From assembly GCA_020161835.1 (NCBI GenBank), contig JAIUNL010000018.1, positions 1-64,000 of the forward strand: a stretch of DNA of 64,000 bases. Direction: 5' to 3'. This stretch comes from Bacteroidota bacterium. GTDB taxonomy: Bacteria; Bacteroidota; JABWAT01. Below, in pieces: positions 27,440 through 36,927 of this stretch. The translations under genes and the position numbers were made by a program. The notes beneath the pieces are model-generated. The model did not search any database. It saw only the letters and a program-made list of their open reading frames with translations, and had not been told where the DNA came from. The first letter of the stretch is position 1, and every line of letters begins with the position of its first letter.

Positions 27440-29353
27440 TTACTTTTTATTGTCGTCAACCACTTCAAAGTCAGCATCCTGAACATCATCTTTTTTGCTT
27501 CCGGCATTTCCACCAGCAGAGGCACCGGGTTGTGGTTCAGCTTGAGGAGCATCACCAGCCTGATACATTTTGGTTGAAATCTTTTGCCAGGAGGCACTTA
27601 ATTTTTCCATTTCAGCCTTGATTGCGTTAACATCACTCGATTTTTGCGCAGTTTTCAAAGCTTCAACGGCAGATTCAAGTTCGGTTTTATCTTCAGCACT
27701 CAGTTTTTCACCAAATTCCTTGATTTGTTTTTCGGTACTGAAAACCAAAGCTTCCGCCTGATTTTTCACGTCAACTTCTTCACGACGTTTTTTGTCTTCA
27801 TCAGCATGAGCCTGAGCATCCTTTTTCATCTTTTCGATGTCAGAATCAGACAATCCTGAAGAAGCTTCAATCCGGATTGATTGCTCTTTACTCGTCGCTT
27901 TATCTTTAGAAACAACATGAAGAATTCCATTGGCATCGATGTCAAAGGTCACTTCAATCTGAGGAATACCACGCGGTGCAGGTGGAATACCATCCAGGTG
28001 GAAACGACCGATTGTACGATTATCAACAGCCATCGGGCGTTCACCCTGAAGAATGTGAATTTCTACACTGGGCTGATTGTCAGAAGCAGTAGAGAAAGTT
28101 TCTGTCTTACGGGTTGGAATGGTTGTATTTGAAGGAATCATGACGGTCATGACACCACCAAGAGTTTCAATTCCAAGTGAAAGCGGGGTAACATCCAGTA
28201 AAAGAACATCAGTAACATCACCTGCCAGAACCCCACCCTGAATGGCTGCACCAACTGCAACAACTTCATCAGGGTTTACACCTTTGTGTGGCTCCTTTTT
28301 GAAGAAGTCTTTTACCATTTGCTGAACTTTAGGAATCCGTGTTGAACCACCAACCAGAATCACTTCATCAATTTGTTCAACTGATAAACCTGCATCTTTG
28401 AGAGCACGTTTACAAGGCTCAAGAGTGCGGTCAAACAAATCAGCAGCAATAGATTCAAATTTTGCACGGGTCAGAGTTACAGTTAAGTGCTTCGGTCCGT
28501 CCTGATTTGCAGTAATGAAGGGAAGATTAATTTCAGTTGACATGGCACTTGAAAGTTCGATTTTTGCTTTCTCTGCACCTTCTTTCAATCTTTGAAGAGC
28601 CATCGGATCTTTTCTGAGATCAACGGTATTTTCTTTCATGAAATCTTCAGCAAGAAAATCGATAATCTTCTTATCGAAGTCGTCACCACCCAGGTGAGTA
28701 TCACCATTGGTTGATTTTACTTCAAAAACACCGTCACCGAGTTCAAGAACGGAAATATCAAAAGTTCCGCCACCTAAGTCGTAAACAGCAACCATTTGAT
28801 CCTTGGATTTTTTATCCAGTCCATAAGCAAGAGCTGCAGCAGTTGGTTCATTGATAATCCGTTTTACATCAAGACCTGCAATTTTACCTGCATTTTTTGT
28901 TGCCTGACGCTGTGCATCATTGAAATAAGCAGGAACCGTAATAACTGCTTCAGTTACCTTTTGTCCAAGGTGATCTTCAGCAGCTTGTTTCAGTTTTTGA
29001 AGAATCATTGCAGAAATTTCTTCCGGTGAATAGGTACGGTCAGAAATTTCAACCCGTGCACCACCATTTTCTCCCTTAACAACCTTATAAGGGACGTTTC
29101 TTGATTCACTGCTGGTTTCGTCAAAATTACGGCCCATAAACCGTTTAATTGAATAAACAGTATTAACCGGATTGGTAACGGCCTGGCGTTTTGCAGGATT
29201 ACCAACAATTCGTTCGCCGCTTTTGGTAAAAGCTACAATAGAAGGCGTTGTACGGGTACCTTCGGCATTAGCAATAACCATCGGTTCGTTTCCTTCCATA
29301 ACAGAAACTACCGAGTTGGTTGTACCCAAATCAATTCCAATAATCTTACCCAT
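27440..29353 (-). CDS. dnaK: Molecular chaperone DnaK (Hsp70)
   Basis: 637 aa. The ATPase domain starts [18 protein letters not shown], with phosphate-2 motif [11 protein letters not shown] near residue 190 and VGGSTRIP near 335. The linker [11 protein letters not shown] precedes the substrate-binding domain and helical lid. The C-terminus ends [12 protein letters not shown], a typical D/E-rich tail. It folds and refolds cytoplasmic proteins with DnaJ and GrpE, neither of which is next to it. The 267-nt upstream spacer has no CIRCE inverted repeat, so HrcA control is not supported. Confidence 0.98.
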   Translation of the reverse strand: MGKIIGIDLGTTNSVVSVMEGNEPMVIANAEGTRTTPSIVAFTKSGERIVGNPAKRQAVTNPVNTVYSIKRFMGRNFDETSSESRNVPYKVVKGENGGARVEISDRTYSPEEISAMILQKLKQAAEDHLGQKVTEAVITVPAYFNDAQRQATKNAGKIAGLDVKRIINEPTAAALAYGLDKKSKDQMVAVYDLGGGTFDISVLELGDGVFEVKSTNGDTHLGGDDFDKKIIDFLAEDFMKENTVDLRKDPMALQRLKEGAEKAKIELSSAMSTEINLPFITANQDGPKHLTVTLTRAKFESIAADLFDRTLEPCKRALKDAGLSVEQIDEVILVGGSTRIPKVQQMVKDFFKKEPHKGVNPDEVVAVGAAIQGGVLAGDVTDVLLLDVTPLSLGIETLGGVMTVMIPSNTTIPTRKTETFSTASDNQPSVEIHILQGERPMAVDNRTIGRFHLDGIPPAPRGIPQIEVTFDIDANGILHVVSKDKATSKEQSIRIEASSGLSDSDIEKMKKDAQAHADEDKKRREEVDVKNQAEALVFSTEKQIKEFGEKLSAEDKTELESAVEALKTAQKSSDVNAIKAEMEKLSASWQKISTKMYQAGDAPQAEPQPGASAGGNAGSKKDDVQDADFEVVDDNKK

Positions 29354-29620
29354 TATAATATCCTTTATCTAAAAGTAATACTGACATGAAAATCCTTTGC
29401 CTTTGAGCAAACAAACCCTGTGCCAAAACCAGGATCACCCATTTTCACTAAGTTCAATGACGTTTTCAGTTAGAATTTTGATTCACATTTAAGTTTACTG
29501 TACTTCTTGTCAGACTCAAATGGAACGTGTGAAATTAATCCTGACAAAATTTCTTACTTGTATCGGATACCATTTTGTTTTTACCTATTTTTGATCATGG
29601 CAAATCATAGAGGTAGTACA

Positions 29621-30961
29621 ATGAAAAAATGGATATCTGCTTCACTATTATTGATCTTGTCTGGTGTATGTTTTGGTCAAAGCCAGATTCAGCAACCGTT
29701 TGATTCGGGGAAAAAAATATTCACACTCACACCCAATTCATCAGGTCTGGCAATCTGGAATCTTGATTCTGTCAATTTTGATCAGTTTGAACTTTTTTTA
29801 AATTCTGACAGCACCCTGTTTTCTGAGCTATATATAGTTGAGAACGGAAAAAGAATCAGGTCACAACGGCAGGTTCAATTTTCTGAGTACCAACTAAATC
29901 TTCAGAAAATGGATTCTCTCCTCCTTTCCGGGGTGGTAGGTGCTGAAACCCTGACGTGGGAATCGAAATCTGATCTGAAATTTGATTTTACTCTGGGCCA
30001 TGTCGGTTTTGTTTCTGCATACCATGCCTGGGCAATTCCTTACTTGGTTTGGGATGCCAACAACGCTGGCATCTATTTTTTAATAACCGGATCAAGTTAT
30101 TTTATCGTCAACCAGATGGCCAAAAACAGCCGGCTCACCCGTGAAAATGTTACGGGCAGCATTGAAGGCCACATGAATGGAATTGCACAGGGACTTGTAA
30201 CTGGTTTTGTCTTGAATGATACAGAAACTAGTTTCACCCTTGGCACAATTGGCGGTCTGGGACACGCATTTACCTCATTTCACCAGTTTAATAAACCGGG
30301 AATTAAACCCATCGAGGCTTTTCTTTCAACAAAAACTGAGTTGTATTCTTTATTTTGGCCTGGTGCTTTTGCAGGATCTTTCACTGAATTTTCAAAATCA
30401 AAAGCAAGAATAATTGCCGGGATTGGCGTTGTAACTAGTTTAACTGCCCCTCTTTGGGCCAATTCTGTGTTTGGCTTCAGAAACTTCAATCTTACCCTTT
30501 CAGATGCAATGCTGGTTGAAGATTTCCATCTGGCAACTGTTCTAACCGTTTTGGGTGCAAATCTTGCCGTTAACACTTCAAACGGTAGAATTATAGCGGG
30601 AACAATGGGCCTTTCAAGTGTTCTCGGGTTTTATGGCGGAATTTTAAATAATCAGAACCAGGGTTTTACTCCCGCCGAAACACGACTTGCCAAACGGTTC
30701 ACTTATGGCGGTACCCTGATGGGATTCGGTGCCTTCCTTCTCACTGAAAATGAACGGCTTGTTGCTCTTTCTGTTGCTGCCGGAACCTGGCTGGGCTATT
30801 TTGCAGGAAAAGCTTATGCTCATGAAAATGATATTGCCTCTGGTGGGCCTGAAATCAGATTAATGCCAGAGAACATATTACTTGCCGGGCTATTTAAAAG
30901 CGAAAAACAAGGCCAACAACCTGTTATCTTGCCTGTTTGCTCAGTTAACTGGTTTTTCTGA
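29621..30961 (+). CDS. Exported protein of unknown function with hydrophobic C-terminal half
   Basis: 446 aa; no family recognised. ATG 29621 is chosen because AGAGGT lies just upstream and a signal peptide follows directly (MKKWISASLLLILSGVCFGQ); an in-frame start 38 codons earlier would give a non-signal N-terminus. Residues 20-115 are soluble. After that come glycine-rich hydrophobic segments (FTLGHVGFVSAYHAWAI, GLVTGFVL, LGTIGGLGHAF, TMGLSSVLGFYGG), which may be membrane helices or barrel strands. It sits between dnaK (divergent) and the M23 gene with no tight operon link. Confidence 0.65.
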   Translation: MKKWISASLLLILSGVCFGQSQIQQPFDSGKKIFTLTPNSSGLAIWNLDSVNFDQFELFLNSDSTLFSELYIVENGKRIRSQRQVQFSEYQLNLQKMDSLLLSGVVGAETLTWESKSDLKFDFTLGHVGFVSAYHAWAIPYLVWDANNAGIYFLITGSSYFIVNQMAKNSRLTRENVTGSIEGHMNGIAQGLVTGFVLNDTETSFTLGTIGGLGHAFTSFHQFNKPGIKPIEAFLSTKTELYSLFWPGAFAGSFTEFSKSKARIIAGIGVVTSLTAPLWANSVFGFRNFNLTLSDAMLVEDFHLATVLTVLGANLAVNTSNGRIIAGTMGLSSVLGFYGGILNNQNQGFTPAETRLAKRFTYGGTLMGFGAFLLTENERLVALSVAAGTWLGYFAGKAYAHENDIASGGPEIRLMPENILLAGLFKSEKQGQQPVILPVCSVNWFF

Positions 30962-31057
30962 AAGTTTACCAGAAAAGTCGTGATTTTCTTTTATCAGCCA
31001 TGCAAATTGACTTTTTTTTGGATTAAATCTATCTTGCTTATCTATTATTATAGCTGA

Positions 31058-31999
31058 ATGTCGCAATTTTATACACCACAAAAACGCCCTTCTAAATTTC
31101 AGGTCATCGTTTATAATACCTCTCAGGTATCAAAAAAACCGTTTGAACTGAATGTACGACCAGGTGTTTTCTGGTTTATTGTTTCAATTGTTCTTTTACT
31201 TTTTGTTGGAATTGGTATTGCTCTGAGTTTTTACACTCCGGTACTTAAATTTGCACCCAATGTTATTGACCGGGAAACCTATCAGCGTGATGTTACTATC
31301 AATAAAATCAAAATTGACTCGCTGATGAGTCTTGTCAAATCAAGAACTGACTACTTTTCTCAATTCAAACTTCTGATGAAGCCAGACACACTTGATACAA
31401 CAAGTATCAATGTTAAACCAGGCACAGAAGGAATTATTGGAATCAGTTCACCTGATCTTACAAAAAACGAAAATAAAAAGAATACAATTGGCGATTCTTT
31501 CATGGCAGATGAAGAAGATTTTCATTCTGCTTCCACTGCAGACCAGGGTGAAGCATTGTCTTCATCAGATTTATCCGGCGGGATCTCAAATGAAGGATTT
31601 GATGCCGTATCTTTAGGCCATTTTGTTGCCATGGCGCCAATCAAAGGGGTTTTTACCCGCGGAATTCAACCGATTATCAACCATTTTGGTGTTGATATTG
31701 CTGCTAAAAAGGGAACACCTGTTTATGCAATGAGCTCTGGACGGATTATTTTTGTTGACTGGACTTTTCAGTCAGGTTATACAATAATTCTTCAACATGC
31801 AGCCAATTTTATAACTGTTTATAAACATTTAAATTCGTCACTGGTTAAAAATAATCAGATTGTATCATCCGGCGAGGTTATTGCCCTTTCTGGCAATACC
31901 GGAGAGCTAACCTCAGGACCACATCTGCATATTGAACTGTGGCACAACGGAAACTACCTGAATCCAATGGACTATTTTTCACGCTCGGAAATTAAATAA
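31058..31999 (+). CDS. M23-family peptidoglycan endopeptidase, membrane-anchored
   Basis: 313 aa. One N-terminal membrane helix (residues 35-58, VFWFIVSIVLLLFVGIGIAL), a linker region, then an LytM/M23 domain: HFGVDIAA near residue 209 (HxxxD zinc ligands) and GPHLHIEL near residue 288 (HxH). All ligand positions are present, so it is probably an active enzyme cutting peptidoglycan cross-links, though many act as structural activators. Overlaps the bactofilin gene by 1 nt. M23 plus bactofilin pairs are common and link cytoskeletal scaffolds to cell-wall shaping. Confidence 0.9.
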   Translation: MSQFYTPQKRPSKFQVIVYNTSQVSKKPFELNVRPGVFWFIVSIVLLLFVGIGIALSFYTPVLKFAPNVIDRETYQRDVTINKIKIDSLMSLVKSRTDYFSQFKLLMKPDTLDTTSINVKPGTEGIIGISSPDLTKNENKKNTIGDSFMADEEDFHSASTADQGEALSSSDLSGGISNEGFDAVSLGHFVAMAPIKGVFTRGIQPIINHFGVDIAAKKGTPVYAMSSGRIIFVDWTFQSGYTIILQHAANFITVYKHLNSSLVKNNQIVSSGEVIALSGNTGELTSGPHLHIELWHNGNYLNPMDYFSRSEIK

Positions 32000-32376
32000 T
32001 GGCATCAAAAAACACCGGATACAGTTCAGATATCAACCTGATAAATGTTAGCACTGTAGTTGAAGGTAAAATTACCAGCAAAGGCAGCATCCGTATTGAC
32101 GGAAAACTAACTGGAACCTTAAGCGCTGAAGGTGGACTTGTTGTTGGAACAACCGGGGAGATTTCTGGTGATATCTCCGCAAAAACCTTGGTCTCCGGCG
32201 GAAAACTTCAGGGAAAAGTCATCATTCAGGATCGTACTGTTCTTGAAGCAACAAGCATTTTTACCGGTGAGCTCTTCACTCAAAAACTGATTATTGAAGA
32301 GGGTGCCATATTTGATGGCCAATGTTTAATGTCAGACTCCACCAACAAAAATGGACACTCAGAAACCAAAGTTTAA
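31999..32376 (+). CDS. Bactofilin
   Basis: 125 aa polymer-forming cytoskeletal protein. The core is a right-handed beta-helix of short repeats (VVEGKITSKGSIRIDGKLTG, then LVVGTTGEISGDISAKTLVS and so on) with unstructured ends, the usual plan and length. It forms filaments that localise wall enzymes. Coupled to the upstream M23 gene (1-nt overlap) and overlapping atpZ by 26 nt, so wall-shaping and ATP synthase genes share a transcript. Confidence 0.94.
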   Translation: MASKNTGYSSDINLINVSTVVEGKITSKGSIRIDGKLTGTLSAEGGLVVGTTGEISGDISAKTLVSGGKLQGKVIIQDRTVLEATSIFTGELFTQKLIIEEGAIFDGQCLMSDSTNKNGHSETKV

Positions 32377-32584
32377 ATCAAGTCTGGCCAGGGACCTTTC
32401 CTTTTATTGGGAAATCACCAGCCAGATTGTAATCAGTCTTTTTTTATTTGGACTTATCGGCTATTTCATCGATGAATATTTTAAAAGTCAATATGTTTTT
32501 ACCATTATTGGATTCATAATTGGCTTATATGTTTGCTTTATCAGTGTTCGAAAAATTATAAACAAATGGTTTAACCAGAACTAA
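32351..32584 (+). CDS. atpZ: AtpZ/AtpI-family ATP synthase accessory protein
   Basis: 77 aa with two membrane helices (YWEITSQIVISLFLFGLIGYFIDEYF and VFTIIGFIIGLYVCFISV) separated by the conserved short acidic loop IDEYFKS. This is the AtpZ-type pattern. Such proteins are linked to divalent cation uptake or to c-ring assembly of F-type ATP synthase. The start lies inside the end of the bactofilin gene and the stop overlaps the next start by 1 nt. Confidence 0.82.
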   Translation: MDTQKPKFKSSLARDLSFYWEITSQIVISLFLFGLIGYFIDEYFKSQYVFTIIGFIIGLYVCFISVRKIINKWFNQN

Positions 32585-32952
32585 TGACCCGGACCTTTAT
32601 TCTCTGGTTATCTGCGGTGTATCTATTCTCTCTGATTTTATCTGGAGTATGGAATTTATTTCAAGCAGAAATTGTAATTCCCGGGTCAGTTCTTTTCATA
32701 AGTACATTGGTAGGTTATTGGCTTACCCGCAAGTCTTTGTTCTCTTCAATGAGAGTGCTTATGACCGCAATTTCAATGTTAACCCTGGCAAAGGTAATTC
32801 TAATTGCACTTATGCTCGTTTTTGCTTCATTCTATGAAATATTAGACCTTCGGGTTTTTGCTGCAAGCACCGTTATACATTATTTACTTTTCACTGGTAT
32901 TGAAACTGGGTTTCTCTATCGTGAATCTCAAAATTCTCAGGCCAAATCATGA
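32584..32952 (+). CDS. atpI: AtpI-like membrane protein (ATP synthase subunit I)
   Basis: 122 aa with four hydrophobic helices. Size, helix count and place just before atpB match AtpI, an assembly factor for the c-ring, but sequence conservation in this family is weak. The stop overlaps the atpB start (ATGA). The call depends mostly on context. Confidence 0.65.
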   Translation: MTRTFILWLSAVYLFSLILSGVWNLFQAEIVIPGSVLFISTLVGYWLTRKSLFSSMRVLMTAISMLTLAKVILIALMLVFASFYEILDLRVFAASTVIHYLLFTGIETGFLYRESQNSQAKS

Positions 32953-33863
32953 TCAGAGGCGTTTTTTCCGTTGTTCTGCTTTCTTTTTTTCTGGCAGGAA
33001 CACCAAGATTTGCAAGTTCTGAACCTGCATCTTCTGACTCCCTTACCGTTGAAAAAAAAGAAGGAAAGGCTGATTTTATTATCCATCACATTGTTGATGG
33101 AGACAAAATTGATTTTGAACCATTTGGTACCATAGTACTTCCTAAATGGGAACCGATTCAGATTGGTTCTTTCCAGGTTGATCTTTCACCTACCAAACAC
33201 ACCGTGTTCCTTTGGTTTAATACCTTCTTAATTCTCTTACTTGCATTAACTGCTGCCTCTGCCTACAGAAAAAATTCATCTGGAAATTTTATTCCCTCAA
33301 CAATTGGGAATTTATTTGAAATCATGATTGAATTTATCAGGGATGATATAGCAAAACCCATGATTGGTGAACACCACTATAGAAAATTTCTGCCTTTTTT
33401 ACTTTCTGCGTTTCTGTTCGTTCTGGTTAGTAATTTCATGGGCCTTATTCCTTTCGGACTTTCAATTACCGGAAACATCAATGTAACAGCAGCTCTTGCA
33501 CTTGTAACTTTTTTAACCGTGCACATTTACTCAGGCAAGTCGTACTGGAAACACATTTTTCTTCCTCATGTACCCTGGGGTCTCTATCCGATCATGATAC
33601 CGGTAGAAATACTGGGGATGTTCACAAAACCATTTGCTCTGGCAGTTCGTCTATTCGCAAACATGACCGGCGGACATCTTGTTATTTTGACCTTTATCGG
33701 TTTGATTTTCATTTTGGAAAGTTATTACGTTGCACTTTTATCTGTACCGCTAGCACTTTTTATTTACTTGCTTGAACTTCTGGTTTGCCTTATTCAGGCC
33801 TATGTATTTACCATGCTATCGGGTGTTTTCATCGGAATGGCTGTTCAAAACGAAGAACATTAA
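32949..33863 (+). CDS. atpB: ATP synthase F0 subunit a
   Basis: 304 aa proton-channel stator subunit. The essential Arg lies in the AVRLFANMTGGH motif near residue 236, next to the last helices. The N-terminus is long: a signal-like helix (MIRGVFSVVLLSFFLAG) and a polar stretch before the first family helix (TVFLWFNTFLILLLALTAA). N-terminal extensions like this are common in FCB subunit a. It sits in the order a-c-b-delta-alpha-gamma. Confidence 0.96.
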   Translation: MIRGVFSVVLLSFFLAGTPRFASSEPASSDSLTVEKKEGKADFIIHHIVDGDKIDFEPFGTIVLPKWEPIQIGSFQVDLSPTKHTVFLWFNTFLILLLALTAASAYRKNSSGNFIPSTIGNLFEIMIEFIRDDIAKPMIGEHHYRKFLPFLLSAFLFVLVSNFMGLIPFGLSITGNINVTAALALVTFLTVHIYSGKSYWKHIFLPHVPWGLYPIMIPVEILGMFTKPFALAVRLFANMTGGHLVILTFIGLIFILESYYVALLSVPLALFIYLLELLVCLIQAYVFTMLSGVFIGMAVQNEEH

Positions 33864-33912
33864 TTATTTGCTTTAACATCTCTCAAAATCAAGACATATC
33901 TGGAGGTTTCAA

Positions 33913-34149
33913 ATGGAAGGTTTAGCTTCAATGGGCGCATATATTGGAGCAGGAATTGGTGCCGGACTGGCAGCAATTGGTGCTGGTATCGGAATCAGTA
34001 AACTCGCAGCATCAGCTATTGAGTCCAGTGCCCGCCAGCCTGAAATGGCCGGCGATTTTCGTGGTACTGCTATTCTTTTTGCTGCACTTATTGAAGGGGT
34101 TGCCCTGATTGCAGAAGTAATCGGATTCCTTCTCGTTCTTACTAAATAA
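33913..34149 (+). CDS. atpE: ATP synthase F0 subunit c
   Basis: 78 aa, two helices joined by the polar loop ESSARQPE. The ion-binding carboxylate is the Glu of ALIEGVAL in helix 2. The Na+-type ligands are missing: Ile stands at the helix 1 Gln position (GAGIGIS), and the residue after Glu is Gly instead of Ser/Thr. This points to proton coupling. The Shine-Dalgarno site GGAGG, 6 nt before ATG, is much stronger than for neighbouring genes, in line with the high copy number of c. A 13-bp hairpin follows the stop. Confidence 0.96.
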   Translation: MEGLASMGAYIGAGIGAGLAAIGAGIGISKLAASAIESSARQPEMAGDFRGTAILFAALIEGVALIAEVIGFLLVLTK

Positions 34150-34171
34150 GAAAAACCAGGAACCAGAGTTT

Positions 34172-34198
34172 AAAACCTGATCTGTCAGATCAGGTTTT
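34172..34198 (+). other. Strong hairpin between atpE and atpF
   Basis: AAAACCTGATCTG, a T, then CAGATCAGGTTTT: 13 bp of perfect complementarity (in practice a stem of about 10-11 bp with a small loop). Followed by TTTTACG rather than a long T-run, so partial termination or mRNA 3'-end protection is more likely than full termination. It lies 23 nt after the atpE stop, within the operon. Confidence 0.8.
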
Positions 34199-34245
34199 AC
34201 GTATTTGTATTTACTTATTGAAGCAATAGGTCTAACAGGTTAATT

Positions 34246-34767
34246 ATGAATATTCCTGCCCTTATTTTACTTGAAGGAGGATTGCTAGATCCTCACGTTG
34301 GTACCATTTTTTGGGTTTTTGTCACCTTCCTTCTGCTGGTTTTTATCTTGCAGAAGTTTGCGTGGAAGCCAATTATACATGCACTTGAAGAACGGCAAGC
34401 ACGTATTGAAGAGTCTTTTAAAAAGGCTGAAGAATCAAACAAGGAAGCGGCCAGAATCATGGCTCAGTTTGATCAGATAGTTGCAGAAGCAAGTGAAAAA
34501 GCTGATGTGATTGTCAGAAGTGCGAGAGATTCTGCTGAAAAAATCAAAGCTGAAACCCTTCATAAAACAAAGGAAGAGGCTGATAAACTGATCGCAACTG
34601 CAAAAGCCGAAATTGATCAGCAGCGCAATTCAATGGTTCTCGAACTCAGGCAGGAAATGGTTGGAATCATCATCTCTGTTGCAGGTAAGGTCATTGAAAC
34701 CAACCTGAATGATGAAAAGAACCGAACATTGGTAAATAACGCAATTCAAAATTTATCCGGAAAATAA
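34246..34767 (+). CDS. atpF: ATP synthase F0 subunit b
   Basis: 173 aa peripheral stalk subunit. One N-terminal membrane helix (VGTIFWVFVTFLLLVFIL) is followed by the conserved FAWKPIIHALEERQARIEESF and a long charged coiled coil to the C-terminus that binds delta. Seven nt before atpH. It starts after a spacer with a strong hairpin, so its mRNA level may be below that of atpE. Confidence 0.95.
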   Translation: MNIPALILLEGGLLDPHVGTIFWVFVTFLLLVFILQKFAWKPIIHALEERQARIEESFKKAEESNKEAARIMAQFDQIVAEASEKADVIVRSARDSAEKIKAETLHKTKEEADKLIATAKAEIDQQRNSMVLELRQEMVGIIISVAGKVIETNLNDEKNRTLVNNAIQNLSGK

Positions 34768-34774
34768 ACTTGTT

Positions 34775-35308
34775 ATGAGCAATTACACGATAGCAAGACG
34801 TTATTCCTCTGCACTGTTTAAGGCCGCCGAAGAAAAAGGTATTCTTGCTGCTGTAGAAAGTAATTTTACCCAGATTGCCCCTTATTTCAAGTCGCATCAG
34901 GATCTTGTTTCAATTTTATCAAATCCGGTATTAACCGGCGAAGAAAAGTTCGTCATCCTTAAAAAGGTTTTTCCTTTTTTTGATACACTGACCTCTGACT
35001 TTTTCAAACTCATCATTGAAAAAAAGAGAGAACCTCAGTTAGCAGAAATTGTAGCACAATTTCTTGAACTTGCAGATAAAAAGAACGGAATTCTAAGGGC
35101 AACGGCGGTGACAACCAACCCGTTGACAAACGACCAAAAGTCAGAACTGATAAAAAAACTTACTGATATGACAGGCAAGAAAATAGTACTCACGACTCAG
35201 CTTGATTCTGAAATAAAAGGCGGGTTGATTGTAAAAATTGGGGATACTGTTTACAATTCAAGTGTATCACATCGGCTTGAAATTATCAAAAAACGGTTAA
35301 TGAATTAA
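34775..35308 (+). CDS. atpH: ATP synthase F1 subunit delta
   Basis: 177 aa stator protein linking subunit b to the top of alpha3beta3. N-terminal helical domain starts YTIARRYSSALFKAAEEK, and the C-terminal signature region reads LDSEIKGGLIVKIGDTVYNSSVSHRLEIIKKRL, matching the family pattern G-G-(F/L)-x-(I/V)-x-x-G-D. Usual length. It lies between atpF and atpA. Confidence 0.95.
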   Translation: MSNYTIARRYSSALFKAAEEKGILAAVESNFTQIAPYFKSHQDLVSILSNPVLTGEEKFVILKKVFPFFDTLTSDFFKLIIEKKREPQLAEIVAQFLELADKKNGILRATAVTTNPLTNDQKSELIKKLTDMTGKKIVLTTQLDSEIKGGLIVKIGDTVYNSSVSHRLEIIKKRLMN

Positions 35309-35343
35309 TAAATTTGAAATTATTTTAGATAAGGTACATCGCA

Positions 35344-36915
35344 ATGGCTGAAGTTAGACCAGACGAAATATCTGCCATATTAAAAGCTGAGCTTGCTCTG
35401 GCTGAAACCCGTATTGATATTTACGATACCGGAAAAGTACTGCAAATCGGTGACGGTATTGCACGTGTTTACGGGTTGCGTAACGTTATGGCAGGCGAAC
35501 TTGTTGAATTTCCAAACTCAGTGATGGGAATGGTTCTTAACCTTGAAGAAGACAACGTTGGCGTTGTTTTATTTGCCGATTCTGAAAAAGTTAAAGAAGG
35601 CGATCTTGTAAAACGTACCAAAACTATTTCATCACTGATGGTAGGTGAAGAAATGGTTGGCCGGGTTTTAAATCCGCTGGGTGAACCCCTTGACGGACAC
35701 GGTCCTATTAAGGGTGAGATCAGAATGCCAATCGAAAGAAAAGCACCTGGTGTAATTTACCGTCAGCCGGTAAAAGAACCACTCCAAACAGGTATTAAGG
35801 CAATTGATGCTATGATTCCAATTGGCCGTGGCCAGCGGGAATTGATAATTGGCGACCGTCAAACCGGAAAAACTGCGGTCGCACTTGATACCATTATCAA
35901 TCAAAAGGGTCAGAACGTAATTTGTATTTATGTTGCGATTGGTCAAAAAGCCTCTACAGTTGCCGATATAGTTTCTACTCTCCAGACAAACGGAGCAATG
36001 GAATATACCATTATTATTACGTCATCAGCATCTGATCCGGCAGCTTTAACGTACATGGCACCTTATACTGGTGTTACTATTGGCGAATATTTCAGGGATA
36101 CCGGCCGTCACGTTTTATGTATCTATGACGATTTATCAAAACATGCTGTCGCCTACCGGCAAATGTCACTTTTACTTCGTCGCCCACCAGGACGGGAAGC
36201 CTATCCGGGCGATGTGTTTTATCTTCACTCCCGGTTACTGGAACGTGCAGCTAAAATCATCGAAAATGATGAGCTCGTAAAAACCATGAATGACCTTCCT
36301 GAAGCATTAAAGGGTAAAGTAAAAGGTGGAGGATCATTAACCGCACTTCCTATTATTGAAACCCAGGCGGGTGACGTTTCTGCTTACATCCCCACAAACG
36401 TTATCTCAATTACTGATGGTCAGATTTTCCTGGAATCAAATCTTTTCAACTCGGGTGTCAGACCGGCTATCAACACAGGAATTTCAGTTTCACGGGTAGG
36501 TGGTTCTGCACAAACCAAGGCTATGAAAAAAGTTGCAGGGACCCTGCGTCTTGATCTTTCTCAATTCAGGGAACTTGCAGCGTTTGCAAAATTTGGGTCG
36601 GATCTTGATGCCGCCACTCAAGCTCAGCTACGCCGTGGAGAACGTCTGGTTGAAATTCTAAAACAGGATCAGTTTGTTCCTATCCCTGTTGAAAAGCAAA
36701 TTGCGATTCTCTTTGTTGCAACTCAGGGACTTTTAGATGAACTCCCAGTAAAGAGCCTGAGGCAGTTTGAAGCCGAATTCATTGAAACGCTTGAACTCAA
36801 TTTTCCGGATTTACTGGCAGGTCTTAAAAAAGGTGCATTGACTGATCAGGTTAATGCTGATCTGAAAAAAATGTCAAAAGAGTTTATTGATAATTTCAAA
36901 CGCAAATTGAAATAA
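35344..36915 (+). CDS. atpA: ATP synthase F1 subunit alpha
   Basis: 523 aa. Walker [10 protein letters not shown] near residue 170, the family signature [17 protein letters not shown] near residue 378, and the N-terminal crown [16 protein letters not shown]. Non-catalytic nucleotide-binding subunit of the F1 head, cytoplasmic face. The catalytic beta subunit (atpD) and epsilon (atpC) are not in this operon or window. Confidence 0.98.
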   Translation: MAEVRPDEISAILKAELALAETRIDIYDTGKVLQIGDGIARVYGLRNVMAGELVEFPNSVMGMVLNLEEDNVGVVLFADSEKVKEGDLVKRTKTISSLMVGEEMVGRVLNPLGEPLDGHGPIKGEIRMPIERKAPGVIYRQPVKEPLQTGIKAIDAMIPIGRGQRELIIGDRQTGKTAVALDTIINQKGQNVICIYVAIGQKASTVADIVSTLQTNGAMEYTIIITSSASDPAALTYMAPYTGVTIGEYFRDTGRHVLCIYDDLSKHAVAYRQMSLLLRRPPGREAYPGDVFYLHSRLLERAAKIIENDELVKTMNDLPEALKGKVKGGGSLTALPIIETQAGDVSAYIPTNVISITDGQIFLESNLFNSGVRPAINTGISVSRVGGSAQTKAMKKVAGTLRLDLSQFRELAAFAKFGSDLDAATQAQLRRGERLVEILKQDQFVPIPVEKQIAILFVATQGLLDELPVKSLRQFEAEFIETLELNFPDLLAGLKKGALTDQVNADLKKMSKEFIDNFKRKLK

Positions 36916-36927
36916 CACCAGAATACT

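Noticed and set aside
29354..29620. CIRCE element upstream of dnaK
   Set aside because: I searched for TTAGCACTC-N9-GAGTGCTAA-like arms and found none; only a weak CCTG...CAGG pair is present.
31058..32376. M23-bactofilin as an unlinked cell-wall operon
   Set aside because: Gene overlaps run directly into atpZ, so a separate operon is not supported.
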